Assembly: GCA_002503825.1 (NCBI GenBank)
Contig: DASP01000002.1
Span: forward strand, 111,781-175,780
Source: Methanoregulaceae archaeon UBA467
GTDB taxonomy: Archaea > Halobacteriota > Methanomicrobia > Methanomicrobiales > Methanospirillaceae
Direction of reading: 5' to 3'
Length of the DNA: 64,000 nucleotides
Shown: positions 57,082 to 64,000 of the stretch, one piece after another
Position numbering within the stretch: the stretch's first letter is position 1
Layout of the letters: every line of letters starts with the position of its first letter
Made by a program: the position numbers and the translations under genes
Notes under the pieces: model-generated
Databases searched by the model: none
What the model was told of the DNA's origin: nothing
What the model saw: only the letters and a program-made list of their open reading frames with translations

Positions 57082-58137
57082 ATGACAGCGATGTTGGTAG
57101 GTCCGGCACCGTACATTTATGTATGTACAAGAATGCGTGTACGGAAGTCGAAACTGATTCCCCGCGATGAATACCTCCGGATGCTGAATATGGGCCTGCC
57201 CGAGATTACCCGCTTCATTGAAGAGACTGAATATAAGACCGAAATAGACGAGCTTGGAACCTCCTTCAAGGGTATGGACCTTATTGAAATCGGGCTCTCC
57301 TGGAACCTCGCAAAAGAGTACCAGAGAATTCTGGATATTACTCCCGGGTTCCTGAAGGAGTTTACCACCGCGTATCTTCGAAGGTGGGATATTCAGAACG
57401 TCCTCACAATAATCAGGGGAAAAATGCAGGGGATGTCTCAGGGTAAAATCAAGGAAGTCCTTATCCCTGCAGGTGAACTTGACAGGGTATTCCTTGACCG
57501 TCTTCTCACCGAAGATACCCCCGAACGAATTGCAGAAGCATTAAAAGGGCAGAAAATTTATCCGATCCTGGCCCGCGACCTGCCATCTGCACTCGCAGAC
57601 GGTTCCCTTGCCCGGCTTGAAAATGAACTGTATAAACAGTTCTATTCAGATCTTCTTGTTGATGCAAGGAGCGGAGTAAAAGGAGGCCCGCAGTTTGAAG
57701 AGTTCATCAAGCTCGATATCGACATAACAAATATCAAGAGCCTCTTTCGGCTTCGTGGGGATAATCTCCAGGAAGAAGCAGGAGATATGATGATTCCGGG
57801 TGCGACATTCTCTGTAGATGAGTTACAGCGCCTGAACAGCATGGAAAATCAGAACGAATTCATCGATTCAATTAAAAACAAAATTAAATTACGACCACTT
57901 CTGGAAATAATCGATGAATTCAGGGAGAAGCAGTCTGTTCGTCAGATTGAGGTTGCACTCATCCGGGTGCAGCTCAGGCAGATGGAAAGGATGGCAAAGA
58001 TCTATCCCTTCTCTATTCATCCCATCCTGTCGTACCTGGAGATGAAAAAATATGAGGTCTTCAATCTCCGTGCACTGGCACGGGGAAAAGAGTCCAACCT
58101 TGAATCCGAATCGATTAAAGGCTACCTGGTGATGTAA
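57082..58137 (+). CDS. ahaC: A-type ATP synthase subunit C
   Basis: 351 residues, helical, with YIYVCTRMRVRKSKLIPRDEY at the start and the recurrent NVLTIIRGKMQGMSQGKIKE. It couples the central stalk to the c ring. GGAGGT precedes its ATG; subunit F follows without a gap (TAAATG). Confidence 0.88.
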   Translation: MTAMLVGPAPYIYVCTRMRVRKSKLIPRDEYLRMLNMGLPEITRFIEETEYKTEIDELGTSFKGMDLIEIGLSWNLAKEYQRILDITPGFLKEFTTAYLRRWDIQNVLTIIRGKMQGMSQGKIKEVLIPAGELDRVFLDRLLTEDTPERIAEALKGQKIYPILARDLPSALADGSLARLENELYKQFYSDLLVDARSGVKGGPQFEEFIKLDIDITNIKSLFRLRGDNLQEEAGDMMIPGATFSVDELQRLNSMENQNEFIDSIKNKIKLRPLLEIIDEFREKQSVRQIEVALIRVQLRQMERMAKIYPFSIHPILSYLEMKKYEVFNLRALARGKESNLESESIKGYLVM

Positions 58138-58440
58138 ATGGAAATAGCAGTCATTGGAAATTCCGAATTTATTCTCGGGTTCAGGCTCGCAGGCATCAGA
58201 AAGACGTATGCGGCTGAGAACGATGAGAAACTCATCCAATTCATCACCGGCGCACTGGATGACGCAGAGGTTGGAATACTCGTACTTAACAGCAAGGACA
58301 TGGAACGTGTTCCCCGGCGCCTTCAGGTGACACTCGAAAACTCGGTGAAACCGACGGTCATCGCAATAGGCGGGGAAGAAGGGGGAGCGTCCATGCGAGA
58401 GAAAATTAAGAGATCAGTGGGTGTGGATCTGTGGAAGTGA
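58138..58440 (+). CDS. ahaF: A-type ATP synthase subunit F
   Basis: 100 residues (MEIAVIGNSEFILGFRLAGI, then VGILVLNSKDMERVP), the typical Rossmann-like F fold of the central stalk. It overlaps subunit A by 10 bases. Confidence 0.87.
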   Translation: MEIAVIGNSEFILGFRLAGIRKTYAAENDEKLIQFITGALDDAEVGILVLNSKDMERVPRRLQVTLENSVKPTVIAIGGEEGGASMREKIKRSVGVDLWK

Positions 58441-60197
58441 ATGAAAAAACAGCAAAAAGTGGTGAAAAGGGAGTTCTCAAGAGAATTGCCGGACCGGTCG
58501 TCACCGCAGTCAATATTAACGCACACATGTATGATGTGGTGAAGGTCGGCCATGAAGAGCTGATGGGTGAGGTAATCAAAATACAGGGTAATAACACCAT
58601 CATCCAGGTATACGAGGACACGTCGGGTATCAGGCCCGGTGAGCCGGTCAGCAATACCGGCCTTTCCCTCGCCGTTGAACTCGGCCCCGGCCTCCTGACC
58701 AGTATTTATGATGGTATCCAGAGACCTCTTTCTGTCCTTGTCGATAAGATGGGTGATTTCATTGAGAGAGGTGTCTCGGCACCCGGCCTTGACCACGCGA
58801 AGAAATGGGAATTTAAACCTCTGGTAAAAGAAGGTGACCGTCTTGGACCGGGATCCATCTTTGGAGAGGTCCAGGAGACCAATATCGTACATAAAATCAT
58901 GGTCCCGCCGAACATGAAGGGCGGGATCGTGAAGAGCATTAAGAGCGGTTCTTTCACCATCGAAGATATTGTGTGTGTACTTGACAACGGCGACCAGCTG
59001 ACCATGATGCAGAAGTGGCCGGTACGTGTCCCTAGACCTTCCAAGGAGAAGGTTAATCCTACAATTCCCCTGATTACAGGTCAGCGTATCCTTGATGGTC
59101 TTTTCCCTATCGCAAAGGGCGGTACCGCGGCAATCCCGGGACCATTCGGCAGCGGAAAGACGGTCACGCAGCAGCAGCTTGCGAAGTGGAGTGACGCGGA
59201 GATCGTGGTCTATATCGGATGCGGTGAACGCGGAAATGAAATGACCGAGGTTCTTACAGAGTTCCCTGAACTTGAAGACCCGAAAACAGGAAAGCCACTG
59301 ATGGAGAGGACGGTCCTCATCGCAAACACCAGCAATATGCCGGTGGCGGCCAGGGAAGCGTCAGTGTATACAGGTATTACCATTGCCGAGTACTTCCGTG
59401 ACATGGGATACGATGTCTCGCTGATGGCAGACTCGACGTCCCGCTGGGCAGAAGCAATGCGTGAAATCTCCTCCCGTCTTGAAGAGATGCCCGGAGAAGA
59501 AGGATATCCTGCATATCTTGCGGCCCGACTTTCCGAGTTCTACGAGCGTGCCGGACTCATCAAGACGCTGAACGGTGACAGCGGCTCCGTATCCGTTATC
59601 GGCGCCGTCTCTCCCCCGGGTGGAGACTTCAGTGAACCGGTCACACAGAATACGCTTCGTATCGTCAAGGTGTTCTGGGCGCTTGATGCAAAACTGTCGC
59701 AGCGCCGCCATTTCCCTGCAATCAACTGGCTCAATTCGTATTCCCTGTACCTGGACACTCTGCATGACTGGTACGATAAGGAAGTTTCACCCGAATGGAA
59801 TCTGATCCGATCGTGGGCAATGGAAATCCTGCAGAAAGAAGCTGAACTTCAGGAGATCGTGCAGCTCGTCGGGTCAGACGCACTACCCGAAGCAGAACAG
59901 ATCACCATCGAAGTTGCCCGTATGATCCGTGAAATTTTCCTTCAGCAGAATGCATACGACCCGGTGGACACGTTCTGTGATATGACCAAGCAGTACGACA
60001 TGATGAAGGCGATCCGGGCATATTCAGACCTTGCCTACGCCGCACAGGCAGTAGGTGTGACCCCGACACAGATCATAGCTGTCAAGGCAAAGGGAGAAAT
60101 GCCGCAGATTAAGTTCATCAAGGACTACAAGCCCGCACTGGAGAAGATCCAGAAAGATATGGAAGCGGAATTTAATGCACTGAGGTCATCAGCATGA
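58431..60197 (+). CDS. ahaA: A-type ATP synthase catalytic subunit A
   Basis: 588 residues from GTG 58431 (GTG 58437 is possible). P-loop GPFGSGKTVTQQQ (about 234-246), catalytic IGCGERGNEMTE, and SRWAEAMREISSRLEEMPGEEGYPAYL. It makes or hydrolyses ATP. The N-terminal non-homologous region typical of A subunits is present. Overlaps ahaB (ATGA). Confidence 0.95.
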   Translation: MEVNEKTAKSGEKGVLKRIAGPVVTAVNINAHMYDVVKVGHEELMGEVIKIQGNNTIIQVYEDTSGIRPGEPVSNTGLSLAVELGPGLLTSIYDGIQRPLSVLVDKMGDFIERGVSAPGLDHAKKWEFKPLVKEGDRLGPGSIFGEVQETNIVHKIMVPPNMKGGIVKSIKSGSFTIEDIVCVLDNGDQLTMMQKWPVRVPRPSKEKVNPTIPLITGQRILDGLFPIAKGGTAAIPGPFGSGKTVTQQQLAKWSDAEIVVYIGCGERGNEMTEVLTEFPELEDPKTGKPLMERTVLIANTSNMPVAAREASVYTGITIAEYFRDMGYDVSLMADSTSRWAEAMREISSRLEEMPGEEGYPAYLAARLSEFYERAGLIKTLNGDSGSVSVIGAVSPPGGDFSEPVTQNTLRIVKVFWALDAKLSQRRHFPAINWLNSYSLYLDTLHDWYDKEVSPEWNLIRSWAMEILQKEAELQEIVQLVGSDALPEAEQITIEVARMIREIFLQQNAYDPVDTFCDMTKQYDMMKAIRAYSDLAYAAQAVGVTPTQIIAVKAKGEMPQIKFIKDYKPALEKIQKDMEAEFNALRSSA

Positions 60198-61585
60198 AGG
60201 AATACAGAACGATCACTCAAATAGCCGGTCCCCTCGTCTTTGTTGAGAAGACGGAACCGGTGGGGTACGGAGAACTTGTCAATATTATCCTCTTTGACGG
60301 AAGTGTCAAACGCGGGCAGGTTCTCGATACAAGTGATGATCTGGTGGTTGTCCAGGTATTCGAGACCACTGCAGGTATCGGACGGGACAGCGGTGTCCGG
60401 TTTACCGGCGAAACTATAAAAATGCCGGTCGGCAGGGAAATGCTAGGGCGGATCCTGTCAGGTGGAGGAAAACCAATCGACGGCGGCCCTGAGATCGTCC
60501 CTGAAAAGAGACTCGATATCACCGGCGCTGCGATCAATCCCTATGCACGCGCTTCACCGAACGAGTTTATCCAGACTGGTATTTCAACCATAGACGGAAC
60601 AAATACCCTTGTCCGTGGACAGAAACTTCCCATCTTCTCAGGTGCAGGACTTCCACACAACAATGTGGCTCTCCAGATTGCCCGCCAGGCAAAAGTGCCT
60701 GGATCCACCGAAGAATTTGCGGTGGTTTTCGCAGCCATGGGTATCACCAAGGAAGAAGCCAATTACTTTATGCAGGACTTCGAGCGGACCGGTGCACTCG
60801 AAAGGGCGGTTGTGTTCTTAAACCTCGCAGACGACCCTGCGGTCGAGCGTATCATCACACCGCGGCTTGCCCTGACCACCGCTGAATACCTTGCATTTGA
60901 GCTTGGTATGCATGTGCTTGTCATCCTTACCGATATGACAAACTATTGTGAAGCGCTTCGTCAGATTGGTGCAGCCAGGGAAGAAGTGCCAGGACGACGC
61001 GGATATCCAGGCTACATGTATACGGACCTCGCAAGTATTTACGAGCGGGCAGGTATCATCAAGGGCAAGAAAGGCTCTGTTACCCAGATCCCGATCCTGA
61101 CCATGCCGGGTGACGATATTACCCATCCGATCCCTGATCTTACAGGGTATATTACCGAAGGACAGATTGTGGTCAACCGTGACCTCCACAGGAAAGGCAT
61201 CTACCCGCCTATCAACGTGCTTCCGTCACTGTCCCGTCTGATGAACCTCGGGATTGGAAAAGAGCACACCAGGGAAGATCACAAGAAGGTATCAGACCAG
61301 ATGTATGCCGGGTATGCAGAAGGAAACGACCTGAGAGGCCTTGTTGCGATCGTCGGAAAGGACGCACTCTCCGAACGTGACAGGACCTTCCTTGAGTTCG
61401 CAGATCTCTTCGAAAACCGCTTTGTAAGGCAGGGATACGACGAGGACCGATCGATCGTTGACACCCTCGATCTGGGCTGGGACCTTCTGGCAACGCTGCC
61501 GGTGGAACAGCTCGTACGTATTGACCGTGACCTGATCAACAAGTACCACCCGAAATTCAGACAGGCCGGAAAGGCCCAGGGGTAG
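60194..61585 (+). CDS. ahaB: A-type ATP synthase regulatory subunit B
   Basis: 463 residues. The place of the P-loop is IFSGAGLPHN, as in non-catalytic B subunits; also RRGYPGYMYTDLASIYERAG. Six-subunit ring partner of A. Standard length. Confidence 0.95.
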   Translation: MKEYRTITQIAGPLVFVEKTEPVGYGELVNIILFDGSVKRGQVLDTSDDLVVVQVFETTAGIGRDSGVRFTGETIKMPVGREMLGRILSGGGKPIDGGPEIVPEKRLDITGAAINPYARASPNEFIQTGISTIDGTNTLVRGQKLPIFSGAGLPHNNVALQIARQAKVPGSTEEFAVVFAAMGITKEEANYFMQDFERTGALERAVVFLNLADDPAVERIITPRLALTTAEYLAFELGMHVLVILTDMTNYCEALRQIGAAREEVPGRRGYPGYMYTDLASIYERAGIIKGKKGSVTQIPILTMPGDDITHPIPDLTGYITEGQIVVNRDLHRKGIYPPINVLPSLSRLMNLGIGKEHTREDHKKVSDQMYAGYAEGNDLRGLVAIVGKDALSERDRTFLEFADLFENRFVRQGYDEDRSIVDTLDLGWDLLATLPVEQLVRIDRDLINKYHPKFRQAGKAQG

Positions 61586-61591
61586 GGTTTC

Positions 61592-62218
61592 ATGGCGCTT
61601 AGAGATATAAAGCCGACACGTTCCGAACTGATTGCTCTCAAGAGACGGATTGCACTCTCGGAGCGGGGCTATAAAATCCTCAAGATGAAGCGCGATGGAC
61701 TGATCCTTGAGTTTTTCAAGATCCTGGAACAGGCGAAGGACAGCAGGGGCGAGCTCCTCGCAAAATACCGGCGTGCGGTTGAAACAATGGCATTCGCAAA
61801 TACGATCGAAGGTGCAATCGGGGTGAAATCTGCAGCATTTTCTGTAAAAGAAGTGCCGCAGATCGATCTTAAAAGCAAAAACATCATGGGTGTTGTTGTT
61901 CCTGAAATCGAGTCATCCAAGGTAAAAAAGAGCCTGGTAGACCGCGGATATGGGGTGCTTGGGACCACCTCTGCCATCGATGAAACCGCACTGGCCTTCG
62001 AAGAACTTGTTGAGGCCATCATTGAAAGTGCTGAAATTGAAACAACAATGAAACGCCTTCTCGAAGAGATCGAATCAACAAAACGCAGGGTGAATGCCCT
62101 GGAGTTCAAGGTAATCCCTGAACTCACAGAGGCCCGTGATTTCATCAAGATGCGGCTTGACGAGATGGAACGGGAAGAGCTTTTCAGGTTAAAGAAGATC
62201 AAGGCAAGAAGTGTCTAG
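61592..62218 (+). CDS. ahaD: A-type ATP synthase subunit D
   Basis: 208 residues, a long helical hairpin (KPTRSELIALKRRIALSERG at the start; FKVIPELTEARDFIKMRLDE near the end) that forms the rotor shaft in the head. Last of the nine ATP synthase genes. Its stop is 21 bases before pgk, which might be cotranscribed. Confidence 0.9.
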   Translation: MALRDIKPTRSELIALKRRIALSERGYKILKMKRDGLILEFFKILEQAKDSRGELLAKYRRAVETMAFANTIEGAIGVKSAAFSVKEVPQIDLKSKNIMGVVVPEIESSKVKKSLVDRGYGVLGTTSAIDETALAFEELVEAIIESAEIETTMKRLLEEIESTKRRVNALEFKVIPELTEARDFIKMRLDEMEREELFRLKKIKARSV

Positions 62219-62239
62219 GCAGGAGAGAAGGGGATTATT

Positions 62240-63454
62240 GTGCCGATTGGTACACTCAGCGATATCGGATGCGAGGGGAAGACAGTCCTGCTTCGGCTGG
62301 ACTTAAACTCTCCTCTTGATCCGACTTCGAATAGTATCCTCGACGATAAACGTTTCAGGGAACATCTCCCGACAATCCAGGCGCTTCAGAAGAGCCGTGT
62401 TGTTATTATCACGCATCAGAGCCGCCCGGGAAAGAAGGATTTCAGCACTCTTGAAGCTCATGCCGAGAAACTGGAGCACCTTGTAAAACGTCCGGTTCAT
62501 TATATCGACGACATCATCGGAAGTCACGCGAAAGAGTCAGTCCGTGCTCTCAGGGACGGGGAGATCCTTATGCTTGAGAATGTAAGGTTCAATGCAGAGG
62601 AGAACCTGACATTAAAAGCAGAAGACGCGAAAAAAACACACCTGGTCCAGCGGCTGGCAACATTCGGAGACGTGTTTGTCAATGACGCCTTCGGGACGGC
62701 GCACAGGTCGCAGCCGACCATAGTCGGACTCCCCCTTGTCATGCGTTCAGTTGCAGGCCTTTTAATGGAGAAAGAGGTGATTACCCTTTCAAAGGTGTTC
62801 CAGAGTGCGCCGAGGCCGGTATGTATGGTTCTCGGGGGTACGAAGGTTGACGACTCAATTGCCGTCGCAGATCACATGCTTCGTCACCAGATTGCCGACC
62901 AGATCATGGTGATAGGTGTCGTTGCAAATATCTTCCTTTCAGCCCTCGGGTACGACATCGGGAAGCCCTCACTTCAGCTTATTCATCAGCTCAAGTATGA
63001 GAAGGAGATTGGAAAAGCCAAAGCTCTTCTTTCAGAATTCCGGGATAAAATCCTTATCCCTGACTGGATTGCGGTCCGCGAAGACGGCGGGCGGGTTGAA
63101 TATCCGGTTGATGCCATACCTGCGGATATGCCGGTGATGGATATCGGCACGGATTCAATGCTCAGGTTTTCACGGATATTAAAAGATGCAGGGACTGTCG
63201 TATTCAACGGGCCTGCCGGGGTCTTTGAAGAGAGAGACTTTGCAACAGGAACCTATGAACTGTTGAAAAGTGCATCCGAAGCTGAATTTTCAGTGGTTGG
63301 GGGCGGGCATACTGCCGCGGTCATTGAGAAAATCGGTATTGAAGACAAGTTTACCCATATCTCAACCGGGGGCGGAGCCTGTATAGAATTCCTGACCGGA
63401 AAAGTGCTTCCGGCGGTAGATGCACTTGAAAAATCAAAAATTTTATTCGGATAA
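62240..63454 (+). CDS. pgk: Phosphoglycerate kinase
   Basis: 404 residues. LRLDLNSPLD near the N-terminus, GDVFVNDAFGTAHRSQPT, VCMVLGGTKVDDSI, and the nucleotide-binding GGGHTAAVIEK. Converts 1,3-bisphosphoglycerate and ADP to 3-phosphoglycerate and ATP, in gluconeogenesis and glycolysis. Starts at GTG 62240 with GGAGAGAAGGGG upstream. It follows the ATP synthase operon closely and may share its transcript. Confidence 0.93.
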   Translation: MPIGTLSDIGCEGKTVLLRLDLNSPLDPTSNSILDDKRFREHLPTIQALQKSRVVIITHQSRPGKKDFSTLEAHAEKLEHLVKRPVHYIDDIIGSHAKESVRALRDGEILMLENVRFNAEENLTLKAEDAKKTHLVQRLATFGDVFVNDAFGTAHRSQPTIVGLPLVMRSVAGLLMEKEVITLSKVFQSAPRPVCMVLGGTKVDDSIAVADHMLRHQIADQIMVIGVVANIFLSALGYDIGKPSLQLIHQLKYEKEIGKAKALLSEFRDKILIPDWIAVREDGGRVEYPVDAIPADMPVMDIGTDSMLRFSRILKDAGTVVFNGPAGVFEERDFATGTYELLKSASEAEFSVVGGGHTAAVIEKIGIEDKFTHISTGGGACIEFLTGKVLPAVDALEKSKILFG

Positions 63455-63469
63455 ATAAGGGTTCCGGCC

Positions 63470-63500
63470 TTTAATTATTTCTTTATTTTATCATTCCAGT
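63470..63500 (+). terminator. T-rich transcription stop after pgk
   Basis: T-rich tracts (TTATTTCTTTATTTTATC, then TTTTCC) begin about 20 bases after the pgk stop, as expected for archaeal intrinsic termination. Confidence 0.5.
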
Positions 63501-63577
63501 TTTCCGGGTTATTTATAAAAAAAGAGCTTGGTTGAAATGCTTAATTTCGATACCATGTTTGATCTATTTTCCTGACA

Positions 63578-63596
63578 GGAGGGGTTTCACCCCTCC
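63578..63596. other. Perfect 8-bp hairpin in terminal intergenic region
   Basis: GGAGGGGT-TTC-ACCCCTCC. No T tract follows directly. The region 63455-64000 otherwise has no confidently supported gene; a GC-rich patch (63597-63760) follows. Confidence 0.5.
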
Positions 63597-63642
63597 ATGC
63601 CCCACCCCCGGGGATGTCCTGTGGGCAGGGTTAACTGGAGTC

Positions 63643-63840
63643 TTAGGATTTTTTATAAGAACATAAGCCACGGCCCCTGTCGCAGTATGGGGGCACACAC
63701 ATACGATCATGGGCATCTGCCCCGGGAGTGTCCTGAAGTGGAGTGCGGCGAAAGACGAATAGTGAGAGAACGAGAAGGGTTCCGAATGAAAATGCTGGAA
63801 CTACCCATAATATAAGGAGATTTTTAATGGACATTTTCAT
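63643..63840 (-). CDS. Possible 65-residue membrane protein
   Basis: Single hydrophobic segment (LLILWVVPAFSFGTLLVLSLFVF) near the N-terminus followed by Arg and Cys residues. Upstream ribosome-binding sequence is weak. May be a real small membrane protein or chance frame. Confidence 0.25.
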   Translation of the reverse strand: MKMSIKNLLILWVVPAFSFGTLLVLSLFVFRRTPLQDTPGADAHDRMCVPPYCDRGRGLCSYKKS

Positions 63841-64000
63841 GGTTCCGGAGTGAACCTTACTGGTTCATGTCCGTTTCAACAAAGCTAAAAAAAGCGATCT
63901 TTTATCCTGAATAATTCAGGTGACCTGTATTTTAAAAAATACAGCCTGGCTGCTGTGAAATATTCATAATTCTCATGTAACTGTTCAGCCTGATCTGTGA

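Noticed and set aside
63597..63815. Rightward 72-residue ORF in the last intergenic region
   Set aside because: No ribosome-binding site, improbable composition and a GC-rich hairpin nearby.

Overview
The window is archaeal and most likely comes from a methanogen of the order Methanomicrobiales. Evidence for this is a complete A-type ATP synthase operon in the order H-I-K-E-C-F-A-B-D, a thermosome subunit, membrane-bound archaeal LonB, archaeal Nob1, a GfcR-type PRTase regulator, a FlaI/FlaJ-type pilus ATPase and membrane protein pair, and TATA-box promoters. The genus cannot be fixed from sequence reading alone.

Positions 1 to about 37,650 are the right-hand part of an integrated head-tailed virus (Caudoviricetes-like provirus). 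It is richer in G+C than the flanking host DNA and almost entirely leftward transcribed. It abuts the 3' end of tRNA-Ser(CGA) at 37,653-37,737, with a tyrosine integrase immediately beside the tRNA. The left attachment site lies outside the window. From right to left it holds: the integrase and a divergently read ribbon-helix-helix regulator; an early leftward block of very small, mostly ATGA-overlapping genes (35,864-30,897: winged helix, DUF1064, ASCH, zinc-finger mini-proteins, orphan DNA methyltransferase); a tail-fibre/adhesin block with two pairs of tandem paralogues and a repeat-rich glycine-rich fibre (30,858-22,789); a secreted and membrane protein pair; small and large terminase and a very long portal fusion; an accessory block of Cys-rich small proteins and a ParB-like protein, flanked by inverted copies of the Mu gpF-like head gene (15,902-8,607); then protease-scaffold, major capsid, connectors, tail tube, a frameshifted tail-assembly chaperone and the start of a tape-measure-like gene that leaves the window. 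Six leftward virion-region operons begin with the same promoter element (AATTCCnGTwTAwTA in the direction of transcription), placed so that their mRNAs should be leaderless.

Positions 37,740-64,000 are host chromosome: a ThiS/SAMP-like protein; a leftward prs-rtcA-nob1-gfcR operon followed by the thermosome; lonB-tldD-tldE-bofA-like rightward; two leftward KaiC/RecA-like proteins divergent from a pilus ATPase and membrane platform; one gene that seems to use a CTG start; the nine-gene ATP synthase operon; and phosphoglycerate kinase.

The most unusual items are the portal protein fused to an ADP-ribosyltransferase-like and a JAMM/JAB-like domain, the inverted gpF pair enclosing the accessory block, the virus-wide leaderless promoter element, the +1 (or -2) frameshift in the tail chaperone, and a cluster of GAAC-N10-GTTC operators around an alternating TA tract.
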